Source: Pseudomonas haemolytica (GTDB taxonomy: Bacteria > Pseudomonadota > Gammaproteobacteria > Pseudomonadales > Pseudomonadaceae). Taken from it: a stretch of DNA of 64,000 nucleotides. The notes below the pieces were generated by a model. That model searched no databases. It was not told the origin of the DNA and saw only the letters and a program-made list of their open reading frames with translations. Every line of letters starts with the position of its first letter. The first letter of the stretch is position 1. Shown piece by piece: positions 36,053 to 45,254 of the stretch. The translations under genes were made by a program, and so were the position numbers. The stretch is taken from NCBI RefSeq assembly GCF_009659625.1, contig NZ_VOIW01000006.1:496001-560000 (forward strand), given 5' to 3'.

Positions 36053-36885
36053 GGCGTATGCTCCAACACCCCGGCGCGCACCCGACCTATGCCTTCGGCA
36101 AGCATGTTGGTGGCGTAGGCGAACACGCCAATCAACAAGGCCGGCACCAGCACGGCCCAGGGTTGCAGGACCAGCCCGCCCTGGTTCTCACTGATCATCA
36201 GGCCCCAGTCCGCCGCCGGTGGCGCCACACCGTAGCCAAGGAAACTCAGCCCCGACAAGATACCAATGGCCCAGGTCAGCATGCTGCCCAAGTGCACGAG
36301 CATGGGCGTGAGGATGTTCGGCAGTACTTCGCGTAACAACAGGTGCCGGCGCGGTAATCCCATGGCACGCAGCACTTCGATAAACGCCTGCTCCATCACG
36401 GCCTGGGTACTGGCGCGGGTCTGGCGAATCATTCCGGGTAGAAACGCGAAGGCCACGGTCAGCACGATCACCCACGGCTCACGTCCGAGCAACGACACCA
36501 CCAACAGCACCAGGATCAACTCGGGAAAAGCCAGGGACACGTCGGCGCTCCAGCGAATCAGCCGGTCCAGCGGCCCACGGGAGAACCCCGCCAGCAGCCC
36601 CAGCCCGGCGCCCGTCAGCAGCGCCAGCAACGACGCCGCGAGGGACATCCACACCACGCTCCAGCCGCCCACCAACACTCGCGACAATACGTCATGCCCG
36701 AGGTAGTCGTACCCCAACGGCGCACCGGCCGTGGGCGCGCCGTACACCGGCCCGAGCAATTCACTGGCGCCATAGGGCGCCAGCAACGGCCCGGCGAGCG
36801 CCAGGCCGATCACCAGCAGGCTCAGCCCCGCGCCCTGGCGCACTTGTCGATTGGCCGCCAGAGCGCGCCAAGGAAGAGACAACAT
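36049..36885 (-). CDS. Peptide-type ABC permease, DppC-like
   Basis: The protein has six membrane helices and the EAA loop AFIEVLRAMGLPRRHLLLREVLPNI near 165-190. Two starts are possible: GTG 36894, overlapping the monooxygenase stop, or ATG 36885 with a GAGG site eight bases upstream. The ATG is used here (278 residues). It should pair with the plus-strand permease at 33555-34511. The operon also carries the second SsuD-like enzyme, which ties peptide-type import to sulfur release. Confidence 0.87.
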   Translation of the reverse strand: MLSLPWRALAANRQVRQGAGLSLLVIGLALAGPLLAPYGASELLGPVYGAPTAGAPLGYDYLGHDVLSRVLVGGWSVVWMSLAASLLALLTGAGLGLLAGFSRGPLDRLIRWSADVSLAFPELILVLLVVSLLGREPWVIVLTVAFAFLPGMIRQTRASTQAVMEQAFIEVLRAMGLPRRHLLLREVLPNILTPMLVHLGSMLTWAIGILSGLSFLGYGVAPPAADWGLMISENQGGLVLQPWAVLVPALLIGVFAYATNMLAEGIGRVRAGVLEHTP

Positions 36886-36890
36886 GGGGC

Positions 36891-38051
36891 TCACCTCGCA
36901 GACAACGACGGGATCTCGAAACCATGATCCAGGTCCAGCAATGGAAACAGCAGGTCAGCCACGCGTTGGGCTTCATCGATCAGCGGATAGCCCGAGAGAA
37001 TGAACGCCGACACGCCTTGTGCCTGGTACTCGCGCAAGCGCTCGGCGACCTGGGCGGCGCTGCCCACCAGGTAGGTACCGGCCGCCGGGCGCAGGATGTC
37101 GAAACCGAAGAGGCTTGGCCCTAGCCATACATTGGGGTAGATCTCCAGCTCCCGAGCCGAGGGCAGGCGCCCTTCACGCAGGGTCTGCAGGTTGCGTTGC
37201 ACCTGGGGATCTTCGCTGACGTAACTGCCCAGGGTTTCGCCGGGAGGCAGTTGCCCCGCGACGCTGTCCAGGGCTGTTTGCAGCGAGGTGCGCTGTAACA
37301 ATAACTCGGCGTGGGCCCACGCCTCCTCCTCGGTCTCGCGCACGATGATCTGTAAGCGTGTGCCGAAACGCAGGGTGCGCCCGCGCTTCGCCGCTTCGGC
37401 GCCGACACGGCGAAATTTCTCACCCAGACGTGACGGGGTGTCGGCAAAGCTCAGGTACACGTCCAGCAAGTCCGCCGAATGGGCAACCCCGGCATCGGAC
37501 GTACCCGCGCCCCAGAACTCGATCGGGGTGGATTGCGTCGGTGCCAACCACCCACCCAGAGGGTGATGGGCCTGCTGTGGGTCACGCGGCGCCAGCTTGA
37601 TGTACTTGCCGTCAAAGCCTTGGGTTTGACCGGCATACACGCTGCGAAACGCGCGCCAGTATTCGCGACTGAAGTCGTAGCGCTCATCGTGGGGGAAGTG
37701 CACGCCCAAGGACGCCAGGCCGCTGTCATCACCGTTGACCAGGTTGAGCAACAAGCGCCCGCCCGAATACTGATCGAAGCTCAACGCCCACTTGGCCAGG
37801 ACCGCTGGTGACAATTCACCGGGGTACTGCGCCACCAGAAAGCGCAGGCGCTGGGTGGCATCGATCAACGCAGCGGCGGTGGCCAGGTTGGCATTGGGGC
37901 TGGTGCCCAACAGCGAGCCATAAAAGCCGAGGCGGTCGGCAACCACCGCGATCTGCTTGAGTTGCTCGAAACCGGTCACCCAGCGCCCCGCTTCTTCCCA
38001 CGGGTACGGGCCGTCGGGGGCGGTGAGGTACCACAAGAGTTTGATTGTCAT
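36891..38051 (-). CDS. FMNH2-dependent alkanesulfonate-type monooxygenase (SsuD family) 2
   Basis: The 386-residue LLM flavoprotein is SsuD-like. It reads GFYGSLLGTSPNANLATAAALIDAT near 43, FLVAQYPGELSPAVLAKWALSFDQYSGGR near 72-100, LLNLVNGDD, FWGAGTSDAGVAHSADLLDVYLSFAD near 180, and IYPNVWLGPSLFGFD near 303. It should release sulfite from an organosulfonate with reduced FMN supplied by a reductase encoded elsewhere. It differs clearly from the first SsuD-like enzyme, so the two probably have different substrates. Confidence 0.86.
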   Translation of the reverse strand: MTIKLLWYLTAPDGPYPWEEAGRWVTGFEQLKQIAVVADRLGFYGSLLGTSPNANLATAAALIDATQRLRFLVAQYPGELSPAVLAKWALSFDQYSGGRLLLNLVNGDDSGLASLGVHFPHDERYDFSREYWRAFRSVYAGQTQGFDGKYIKLAPRDPQQAHHPLGGWLAPTQSTPIEFWGAGTSDAGVAHSADLLDVYLSFADTPSRLGEKFRRVGAEAAKRGRTLRFGTRLQIIVRETEEEAWAHAELLLQRTSLQTALDSVAGQLPPGETLGSYVSEDPQVQRNLQTLREGRLPSARELEIYPNVWLGPSLFGFDILRPAAGTYLVGSAAQVAERLREYQAQGVSAFILSGYPLIDEAQRVADLLFPLLDLDHGFEIPSLSAR

Positions 38052-38099
38052 GCTGTGTCGCTCCAGTAAAAGGTCAGGGATGCACGCGTGGGCATGGCC

Positions 38100-40334
38100 T
38101 TAGAATCGGGTCAGCGCGCTGACACCAAAGGTGCGCCGATCACCCCGCGCGTCCCAGGCCACATCGAAGGGCAAGGGCACGCTGTCGGTCTTGTAGTGTT
38201 TATCGGTGAGGTTGTTGACGTAGGCGGTCAGGTCCAGGTCCAGCCGCCCGCCAAAATGGTAGGTGGCGCTGGCGCTGCCGAGCGTGTAACCGCCCTGCGA
38301 GACGCTGTGGTCTTCCTGGGCGGTGGGCAGGAAGTAGATGCGGCTCTGGTAGCGCCAGTCGCTGCCGAAATTCAGCGAGTCGCCGTTGTCCAGCGGGATG
38401 CGGTAGCTGGCACCCACCGCCAGGGTGCGCGACGGTGACCGCGCGATGCGGTTGCCGGAGTAGTCAATGCCACCGGATTCGAAGTCCTGCAATTGGGTAT
38501 GCAGCAAGCCCACCGAGGCATTCAGGTGCAGGTTGTTGATCGGCAGGGCTTCAAGCTCGAATTCGGCGCCGCGAATCACGCCCTTGCCGCTGTTGGTCAG
38601 CAACGACACCACTTGGCCGTCGCGCACCGACACGGCGTTGACCTGAATGTCCGAGTAGTCGTAGTAGAAAACGTTGGCGTTGGCGGTCAGGCGCTCATCG
38701 AACCACTCGCTTTTGATGCCCAGCTCATAGGCGTCGACGTTTTCCGGCGCCACCACCGCAGCCTCGGCCTGTACCAACGCGCCGCCACTGAAACCGCCGG
38801 AACGGAAGCCTTTGGCATAGCGCAAATACACGCGGGCGTTGTCGTTGAGCTGGTACTGCGGGGTGATGTCGTAGGTGAGTTTGTTCCAGGTGCGTTTCTC
38901 GTCCTGGATCACGGTCGTGGCCAGCGGCCCGGTGTAATGCTTCCACCATGAGTTCGCACTGCGGAACGACACATCGTTGCTGTCGGTGGCGGCCACGCGT
39001 TGCAGGTCGATGTCTTTGGTTTCACGGGTCCAGCGCAGGCCGGTAGTGAGGCTCAAGGGCTCGGTGACCTGCCAGGTGGTGCTGCCAAACAGAGCGAAGC
39101 TGTCGGTGTTCTGGTCGATGGAGGTTTTGCCGTAATCGGCGACGCCGAAGGCCTGGTTGTAGTCGGCCGGCAGTAAAGCGCTGCTGGCGGCGCTGTCCAG
39201 GTGTTCGTGGAACAGATGGGTACCGATGATCCAGCTGACCGGCTGGTTCTTCGCCGACGACAGGCGCAGTTCCTGGGACGCCTGCTTCCAATGGTCGTCA
39301 GAATAGGAACGGCCGAACTCGTAGATGCTCATGTTCGGGCCCTGGGCCTTTTCCTGGATGTCGTCGAACGCGGTGATCGAATCCAGTTGCAGATCGCCCA
39401 GGTTCCACTTCAACGCCAGCTGCACACCATTGTGCTGGATGCGGTCCTCAGCCTTGCCGGTGAACGCCGCATGGCCGGTATTGGGCTTGGGTGCCGGGCC
39501 GAACAGTGTGGTACCTCCCGGCCCCGCGCCCCAGGCACGCGTGGCAATGCCCTGGCCTTTGTAGTCACGAGCATGCAGTTGAAGGGTGGCTTGCAGGTCA
39601 TCGTTTATTTGCGCCAGCAATTGCAGGCGCAGCGCCTGATCGTGGATGTTGCCGACGGTGTGGCCATCCACCTTGTTTTTCAACTGGCCATCGCTGCTCT
39701 GGTCGATGAACGACACGCGTCCGGCCAGCTTGTCCTTAAGCAACGTGCCGCCGTAGGCGCCTTCATACAGCTTGGCGTTGTAGTTGCCGGCATCGGCCTT
39801 GAAGTAGCCCGCGGGGTCTTCAAAGGTGGGTTTGCGCGAGACAAAGTTGATCGCCCCGCCGGTAGTGTTCTTGCCCCACAGGGTGCCTTGGGGGCCGCGC
39901 AGCACTTCGACACGCTCCATGTCGTACAGAGGAAAGCCGGTGGCGACATGGGGGTCGATGTACACGTCGTCGGCGTAGATGCCCACTGGGTAGACCGTGG
40001 TCGAGGCCATATCGCCGGAGCCCATGCCACGGATGTACCAGCGCGGCCGTTGGTGCCCGGCGAACTCCGGGGCGATGGCGTTGGGTACGTTGCGCAAGGC
40101 CTTGCCGGCGCTGAAACCGCCACCGCTGCTCTCGATGTCCTTGGCGCCGACTACAGAGATCGCTGAAGGCACATCCTGCAGCGACTCTTCGCGCTTTTGC
40201 GCGGTGACGGTGACAGTGGGTAAGGCATCGTTGCCTCCAACTCCTTCAACGGCGGCGAAGGCAACCTGGCTGTGCCACGCCAGGGTGCCAGCAATCGCCA
40301 AGGCCAGGCGGTTGTAGCGACATTGTGCGGGCAT
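38100..40334 (-). CDS. TonB-dependent outer-membrane receptor 2
   Basis: The 744-residue receptor has a signal peptide (about 1-27), a TonB-box region LPTVTVTAQKREESLQDVPSA, the plug motif RVEVLRGPQGTLWGKNTTGGAINF and a C-terminal barrel ending in Phe (ALTRF). It is clearly a paralogue of the receptor at 23194, with the same length and plug sequence. The frame continues far upstream but MPAQCRYNRLALAIAG is a proper signal start, placed 4 bases after the DszB-like gene. It is transcribed with the sulfur-release and import genes. Confidence 0.87.
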   Translation of the reverse strand: MPAQCRYNRLALAIAGTLAWHSQVAFAAVEGVGGNDALPTVTVTAQKREESLQDVPSAISVVGAKDIESSGGGFSAGKALRNVPNAIAPEFAGHQRPRWYIRGMGSGDMASTTVYPVGIYADDVYIDPHVATGFPLYDMERVEVLRGPQGTLWGKNTTGGAINFVSRKPTFEDPAGYFKADAGNYNAKLYEGAYGGTLLKDKLAGRVSFIDQSSDGQLKNKVDGHTVGNIHDQALRLQLLAQINDDLQATLQLHARDYKGQGIATRAWGAGPGGTTLFGPAPKPNTGHAAFTGKAEDRIQHNGVQLALKWNLGDLQLDSITAFDDIQEKAQGPNMSIYEFGRSYSDDHWKQASQELRLSSAKNQPVSWIIGTHLFHEHLDSAASSALLPADYNQAFGVADYGKTSIDQNTDSFALFGSTTWQVTEPLSLTTGLRWTRETKDIDLQRVAATDSNDVSFRSANSWWKHYTGPLATTVIQDEKRTWNKLTYDITPQYQLNDNARVYLRYAKGFRSGGFSGGALVQAEAAVVAPENVDAYELGIKSEWFDERLTANANVFYYDYSDIQVNAVSVRDGQVVSLLTNSGKGVIRGAEFELEALPINNLHLNASVGLLHTQLQDFESGGIDYSGNRIARSPSRTLAVGASYRIPLDNGDSLNFGSDWRYQSRIYFLPTAQEDHSVSQGGYTLGSASATYHFGGRLDLDLTAYVNNLTDKHYKTDSVPLPFDVAWDARGDRRTFGVSALTRF

Positions 40335-40338
40335 GGGC

Positions 40339-41406
40339 TTAGCGTCCTTGCGTCGGCGTGGCAGAGGCACGGCTCGACAGCAGTGCGCGGGCGTCTTGCA
40401 GGGGCTGGGGGGCGACCCATTGGGCGAGGTCGAAGTCGTGCTCGAGGAAACCGTGGCGATAGAGGAAGTTTTTTTGCAGCGCCAGGTATTCCAGGCGCTC
40501 GGTCGACAGGTCCGGGTGCAGTGAGGTGTGGAAATCGCCGCGATAGGCCGCTTCCACACCGGCACTGGCGGCGCGGGTTTCTTCCGCCAGGATGCCCCGC
40601 AGTGCGTCGAGGTTCTGGCTGGCCCAATCGGCGGCGCGCAGGGTTTGTGCGAGGAAACGCACCACGACGTCGTAGTGTTCGTCCAACAGGTTTTGGTGGA
40701 GGGTGATGGGCCGTGGCGTGCCATTGTTGATGCGCTGGCGCGGCGTGGCGACCTGGTCCAGGTCGATGCCCACCACCAACCCGAGTCGCTGGGCGGCGTC
40801 GGCAGCGGAGGCGCCTTTGACGTACACCGCGTCCACTTCACCGCGTACAAGGTGATCGAGGCCCGACCACAGGCGCTGAAGACCTTCCTGGGGTGGCAGG
40901 CTGTCGTCGCGGGGGTGCAGGGCCACCTCCACCAGGTGGACATCAGTGAAGTCCAGGCCCGCCAACGAGAGTGCGCCCTTGTAGCCGGACAAGCTCATGG
41001 CACGGGCGATGCTGCCGGGGCGGTCGCCCGCTTCCCAAGCTGGCAGCGCCAGGCGCTTGCCACGCAAGTCGCGGGGAGAGCGAATGCCCGAGTCGGGACG
41101 CACAAGGATGGTTTGCCATTCCTCGATCCAGGTCAGACCGATCAAACGTGTCGGCGTACCAGCGCCGCGCGCGGCCAGGGCCGGCACGTTGCCGCCTTCG
41201 CGAAACAGCCCAGGCAGTTCGTGATCGTAGTGGTGACGCCCCAGCTGCTGAGTGTCCTGCAAGGTGGCAACGCGGATGCCGTCGCGGGCGAACTCCTCGG
41301 CCAACCAGCCCAACTTGAACGCAATACCGGACGCGGTGGGTACCGGGCAACGAGTGAACCACAGCGTGTCCAGCGTGGGGGTGGGCAAGGTGGCAGCAAT
41401 GGGCAT
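40339..41406 (-). CDS. DszB-like desulfinase candidate with conserved catalytic Cys
   Basis: The 355-residue protein is a paralogue of the 21834 protein and is also signal-less. It keeps all three DszB-type catalytic residues: Cys20 in WFTRCPVPTA, His59, and Arg69 in FREGGNVPAL, at the DszB spacing. Hydrolysis of a sulfinate to sulfite is therefore possible, although automatic annotation would call it a sulfonate-binding protein. ATG 41406 follows a GGAG site. It is the first gene of a five-gene minus-strand operon led by a sigma-54 promoter. Confidence 0.75.
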   Translation of the reverse strand: MPIAATLPTPTLDTLWFTRCPVPTASGIAFKLGWLAEEFARDGIRVATLQDTQQLGRHHYDHELPGLFREGGNVPALAARGAGTPTRLIGLTWIEEWQTILVRPDSGIRSPRDLRGKRLALPAWEAGDRPGSIARAMSLSGYKGALSLAGLDFTDVHLVEVALHPRDDSLPPQEGLQRLWSGLDHLVRGEVDAVYVKGASAADAAQRLGLVVGIDLDQVATPRQRINNGTPRPITLHQNLLDEHYDVVVRFLAQTLRAADWASQNLDALRGILAEETRAASAGVEAAYRGDFHTSLHPDLSTERLEYLALQKNFLYRHGFLEHDFDLAQWVAPQPLQDARALLSSRASATPTQGR

Positions 41407-41462
41407 GGGAACTCCGATCAGCGCGAATGAAAGACCCGATAACGGGTAGATACGCAGCCCAT

Positions 41463-41478
41463 CGCAACGACCATGCCA
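41463..41478 (-). promoter_or_regulatory. Sigma-54 promoter of the minus-strand sulfur operon
   Basis: On the minus strand: TGGCATGGTCGTTGCG, GG and GC ten bases apart, 57 bases before the ATG at 41406. The inverted repeat at 41563-41577 is centred 92 bases upstream. Confidence 0.8.
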
Positions 41479-41539
41479 ACAGAACAAGCACCTGATTTAC
41501 AAGGATTTAATTTAAATTAGAGACCCTAAAAACAACCGA

Positions 41540-41577
41540 CTGCTGCCAGCGCAGCAGGCCACCAGCAACCATTGCTG
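41540..41577. promoter_or_regulatory. Paired enhancer repeats between divergent sigma-54 promoters
   Basis: CTGCTG-N6-CAGCAG (41540-41557) and CAGCAA-CCA-TTGCTG (41563-41577). The first is centred about 92 bases from the rightward promoter and the second 92 bases from the leftward promoter, a mirror arrangement like that at 20538-20572. Confidence 0.65.
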
Positions 41578-41640
41578 CCGCTGCCACAACACGCCACACA
41601 CGCACCCTGCCACCGCCAGCGCACACGGGCGAACAGGCGC

Positions 41641-41656
41641 TGGCGCAGAACTTGCT
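41641..41656 (+). promoter_or_regulatory. Sigma-54 promoter of the DszC/SfnC-like gene
   Basis: TGGCGCAGAACTTGCT, GG and GC spaced by ten bases, 48 bases before the ATG at 41705. Confidence 0.78.
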
Positions 41657-41704
41657 CAGCACCCGTATGGACCTACTTTTACCTGCCCTGCGAGACTTTC
41701 ATCC

Positions 41705-42931
41705 ATGAGTAACATCGCCCCTCATCTCCCCCTGCGCACCGAACGCCACGCCCTGGAAGCCGCTGCCGCCGCCGCCGTGCGGATCGCCCAACTTGCAAAC
41801 GATCCTGCACACAACGAGCAGTTGCCCAGCCGCCAGGCTCAATGGCTTAGCGACTACGGCCTGACGGCGATTGGCGTGCCTGCGGCGCTGGGCGGGCTGG
41901 GGGCGTCAATACTCACCCAGGTGGAGGTAGTACGGATCATTTCCGCCGCTGACGGGGGTGTCGGCCAATTGCTGCAGATTCACTACGTAATGCTGCGCGG
42001 CATACTGGAGGACTACAGCAAGACGGCACGCCAACGCATCGTCAGCGATGTATTGGCCGGCAAGCGCCTAGCCAACGCCTTGGCCGAAGTCGGCGGGAAA
42101 AACAAATTTGCCTTGAAAACCCGCGTGGAGCGTCGCGCAGACGGGCAACTGGTGCTCAACGGCAGCAAGTTCTACTCGACCGGCGCTTACCTGGCCGACT
42201 GGATCTGGCTGGCCGCGGCCTCGGAGCAAGGCGGCGCGGGCATCTGGCTGCACCGCGACACTCCTGGCTTGACCTTGGTGGACGACTGGCGTGCATTCGG
42301 TCAGCAGCACTCAGTGAGCGGCACTGTACGCTTCGAAGACATCATCCTGGATGCAGATTACGTGCTGCTGCGCGAAGGGCCGATGAAACGTACCGGGCTG
42401 ACCTTTCCACAAATCCTGCACGCCGCCATTGACACGGGCATCGCAGCCGGCGCCTTGCAGGCCGGGGTCGAGTACCTGCGCCAGCATGCCAGGCCTTGGG
42501 TGGAAAGTGGTGTGGACCGCGCCAGTGAAGAGCCCCACGTGATCCGCCAGATTGGCGAATTCGCCCTGGCCTTGCGCGCTGCCGAATCATTGTTGCGCGA
42601 GGCCGCGCGGTTGTTCGACCAGCACCTGCAGGATGAGCACGACACGGCGTTGCAGAGCGAGCTGATTCTGGCGGTGGCGACGGTGCGCGCCCATTCCGAT
42701 AGCGCTTCACTGAAGATCTCCAGCGAGATGTTTTCCCTGCTCGGCGCCAGCTCCGCCCTGAGCAAATGGAACCTCGACCGCTTCTGGCGCAATGCCCGCG
42801 TGCACACCACCCACGACCCGATTCGCTGGCGCTTGCACCACGTGGGCAACTACTACCTCAACGGGGTGGACCCCGGCGAATACACGGCGATCCTGGCCAA
42901 AGGGGAACAGGGTCGGGATCGCGGACAGTAG
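41705..42931 (+). CDS. DszC/SfnC-like acyl-CoA-dehydrogenase-fold flavin monooxygenase
   Basis: The 408-residue protein has the acyl-CoA dehydrogenase fold but belongs to the flavin monooxygenase branch typified by DszC (dibenzothiophene S-oxygenation) and SfnC. Visible features are LGGLGASILTQVEVVRIISAADGGVGQLLQIHY near 60-95, KFYSTGAYLADWIWLAA near 152, and a C-terminal RFWRNARVHTTHDPIRWRLHHVGNYYLNG, the signature that replaces the CoA-dehydrogenase base. It would oxidise a sulfur compound with reduced flavin and O2. It has its own sigma-54 promoter and is divergent from the Cys-containing DszB-like gene. Confidence 0.83.
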   Translation: MSNIAPHLPLRTERHALEAAAAAAVRIAQLANDPAHNEQLPSRQAQWLSDYGLTAIGVPAALGGLGASILTQVEVVRIISAADGGVGQLLQIHYVMLRGILEDYSKTARQRIVSDVLAGKRLANALAEVGGKNKFALKTRVERRADGQLVLNGSKFYSTGAYLADWIWLAAASEQGGAGIWLHRDTPGLTLVDDWRAFGQQHSVSGTVRFEDIILDADYVLLREGPMKRTGLTFPQILHAAIDTGIAAGALQAGVEYLRQHARPWVESGVDRASEEPHVIRQIGEFALALRAAESLLREAARLFDQHLQDEHDTALQSELILAVATVRAHSDSASLKISSEMFSLLGASSALSKWNLDRFWRNARVHTTHDPIRWRLHHVGNYYLNGVDPGEYTAILAKGEQGRDRGQ

Positions 42932-43068
42932 TCAGCGGGCAAATCGCCCCTTGGCCGTATGGAAAAAGGGGTGATCCCAAGTATGTTTCCACCTATAAGG
43001 TGTCCGGAATCCGTAAGTGAACGCGGATTAAATTGGGTAAGCGGGCGCTGTCATTTAAACAAAACAAT

Positions 43069-44412
43069 TCAAGCGTTTCGAATAGGAAACTCCAGACGAA
43101 AGCTAGTTCCTAATTGACTGCTATCTACGGTCACTCGACCGCCATGCAGCTGCAGAATCGAGCGAACGATTGCCAGCCCCAGGCCACCGGAATCGTCCGG
43201 CTGATTGCGTGAGGGGTCGCAACGGTAGAACCGATCAAACAGTCGAGGCAGATGTTGCGCTGAAATCGGCTGGCCCTGGTTGTGCACGGTGACTTCAATC
43301 CTGTTTTCCCACACCACACTGCTAATAGTCACTGCCGTAGCAGGAGAGCCATAACGCAACGCATTGGCCAGCAAGTTAGCCAATGCTCTACGGATCAAGG
43401 CAGGATCACCACGCAACTGATCATGGGCGTGATTGATCAGAGTGACATCACGTTCTTGCGCCACACCTTCAAAATACTCACACAGTTGCTCTACCAGATC
43501 GTGCAGGTTGATGAGCTCATCACTTACAGAGGCATGCGCCTGCTCGGTACGCGCGAGAAACAGCATGCTGTCGATCATTCGCGCTAGACGCTCATACTCT
43601 TCCTGATTGGAAACCAGCAGGTTCTGATAGTCCTCGATTGAACGACCATGCCTCAGGGATTGTTGGGTATGCCCCATCAGGTTAGAGAGTGGGGTCCGCA
43701 TCTCATGGGCGAGATCCTCTGAGAATCGTGACAGCTGGGCGAACCCCTCTTCGAGGCGTGCAAGCATTTTATTAAGCGCCTGGCTGAGCGCTTGTAGTTC
43801 ACTCAGTTCGTTGAACTCATCCAGCCGCAGATACAGATGGTGTACATCGATTGCGGCAGCGCGCTTCGCCAGCAGACGCACAGGTCGTAGGCCCCGCTGA
43901 CTGACCCACCCGCCGAGCACAAACGCCAGCAGCGAGCCGACTGACATCGCGAGCCAGAGCTTGAGTCGGTAAGCCGCCAGCATCTGCTCGCGCTCACTTA
44001 ACAACTTGCCAGCAATCAGGGTCAAGCCGCGATCACCCTGCATGACATGCTGCCAGGCAAGCCGCACTGGTACTGAAGAGTGGCCCTCACCGAGCTGAGC
44101 CTGGGCTGCGACAGGTAACTTGGGCAAGCTCATGCTGACGGGGTTGATTTCGATCAGCACCTGGCCAGTGTCATCGACAATCCACAGCAGGTTGTCGCGA
44201 TTGCCCAGCATGTTTTCGTAAAGTTTGGGCCGATTTCGTAGTTGCTCGATGCTGTCACTGTCGTTGATCAACGCCTGCATGCGCTCCAGGCGCCCGAGCA
44301 GGGCCTGGTCATCGCGCCACGCGACTTCTCGCTGTAACGACTGATAAAGATAAAAACCAATGGAGCCCAGCAGCAGCGCACTGACTAACGCGAACATGAC
44401 CGCCAGGCGCAA
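43069..44412 (-). CDS. Sensor histidine kinase, HprS/CusS-like
   Basis: The protein has two membrane helices around a periplasmic sensor (about 30-155), a HAMP segment, the phospho-acceptor His in SEDLAHEMRTPLSNLMGH near 240, an N-box RRALANLLANALRYGSP and a G-box DSGGLGLAIVRSI. The frame from TTG 44412 gives 447 residues. The natural family N-terminus (KLFPRALSLRLAVMF) extends nine codons further to a CTG at 44439 that overlaps the regulator stop, so the true start may be CTG. The neighbouring hiuH gene favours an HprS-type (oxidant-sensing) over a copper-sensing role. Confidence 0.85.
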   Translation of the reverse strand: MRLAVMFALVSALLLGSIGFYLYQSLQREVAWRDDQALLGRLERMQALINDSDSIEQLRNRPKLYENMLGNRDNLLWIVDDTGQVLIEINPVSMSLPKLPVAAQAQLGEGHSSVPVRLAWQHVMQGDRGLTLIAGKLLSEREQMLAAYRLKLWLAMSVGSLLAFVLGGWVSQRGLRPVRLLAKRAAAIDVHHLYLRLDEFNELSELQALSQALNKMLARLEEGFAQLSRFSEDLAHEMRTPLSNLMGHTQQSLRHGRSIEDYQNLLVSNQEEYERLARMIDSMLFLARTEQAHASVSDELINLHDLVEQLCEYFEGVAQERDVTLINHAHDQLRGDPALIRRALANLLANALRYGSPATAVTISSVVWENRIEVTVHNQGQPISAQHLPRLFDRFYRCDPSRNQPDDSGGLGLAIVRSILQLHGGRVTVDSSQLGTSFRLEFPIRNA

Positions 44413-44435
44413 GCTCAGGGCACGCGGAAACAGTT

Positions 44436-45107
44436 TCAGGATTGCACCTCAAGCATGTAGCCGATGCCACGCACTGTGTGTATCAACTTTAGTGGGTAAG
44501 GATCGTCAACCTTGGCGCGCAGTCGTCGGATGGCGACATCGACCACATTGGTATCACTGTCAAAGTTCATCTGCCAGATCTGTGAGGCAATCAACGAGCG
44601 CGATAGCACCTCCCCTTCACGACTGACCAGCAAGTGCAACAGAGCAAACTCCTTGTTGGTTAAGGTCAGGCGCTCACCCCCGCGCGTAACCTTACGTCGC
44701 AACAGATCCAGGCTCAGGTCTGCAACCAAGAACTGCTCGACCTCACGGGGCGGTCCCCTGCGCAGCAGAGTACGTACGCGTGCCAACAACTCGGCATAGG
44801 AAAAAGGTTTGACCAGGTAATCATCTGCCCCGGATTCAAGCCCCTTGACCCGATCCTCCACAGAGTCCCTGGCGGTAAGAAAAAGCACCGGGGTTTGCCA
44901 CTTGCGCCGAATAATCTGAAGCAATTGCCATCCGTCCAGGCCCGGCAGCATGACGTCCAGAACGATCAGGTCGAACTCACTTTCCTGCGCCAGATACTGG
45001 CCCTCCAGGCCATCCAAGGCGACCTCAACCACATAGCCCGATTCAGTCAGGGCTTTGTGGAGGTAATCCGCTGTTTTCGCTTCATCTTCAACGACCAGGA
45101 TACGCAT
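44436..45107 (-). CDS. OmpR-family response regulator, HprR/CusR-like
   Basis: The 223-residue protein has a receiver domain (MRILVVEDEAKTADYLHKAL; phospho-acceptor Asp in LIVLDVMLPGLDGW near 51) and a C-terminal winged helix (SRSLIASQIWQMNFDSDTNVVDVAIRRLRAKVDDPYP). A perfect GGAGG precedes ATG 45107. It lies upstream of, and nearly overlaps, its kinase gene. In E. coli the HprSR (YedVW) pair is next to hiuH and responds to peroxide or hypochlorous acid; the same neighbour is present here. Confidence 0.88.
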   Translation of the reverse strand: MRILVVEDEAKTADYLHKALTESGYVVEVALDGLEGQYLAQESEFDLIVLDVMLPGLDGWQLLQIIRRKWQTPVLFLTARDSVEDRVKGLESGADDYLVKPFSYAELLARVRTLLRRGPPREVEQFLVADLSLDLLRRKVTRGGERLTLTNKEFALLHLLVSREGEVLSRSLIASQIWQMNFDSDTNVVDVAIRRLRAKVDDPYPLKLIHTVRGIGYMLEVQS

Positions 45108-45159
45108 CTTTTCCTCCAAAGCTGGAGCATAGGCTAGCGCGCCTCGCTGTTTTTGGCAC

Positions 45160-45175
45160 ATTACATCTTGGTAAT
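45160..45175. promoter_or_regulatory. HprR/CusR-type box in the divergent gap
   Basis: ATTAC-ATCTTG-GTAAT is a perfect inverted repeat with the 6-base spacing of the box known for E. coli HprR and CusR. A second dyad, CATTC-TGACG-GAATG, lies at 45187-45201. Both are between the response-regulator gene and the GlcG-like gene, so the regulator probably controls both directions. Confidence 0.7.
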
Positions 45176-45254
45176 CATGGGGCAATCATTCTGACGGAAT
45201 GCACTGGTCATCATGTCTGGCTATGACTCACCCAGACAACACAAAGGAAAAAGC

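Noticed and set aside
43069..45107. Copper-sensing CusRS
   Set aside because: Sequence alone allows it and the box is shared by CusR and HprR, but no copper efflux genes are nearby while hiuH is, which favours an HprSR-type role.
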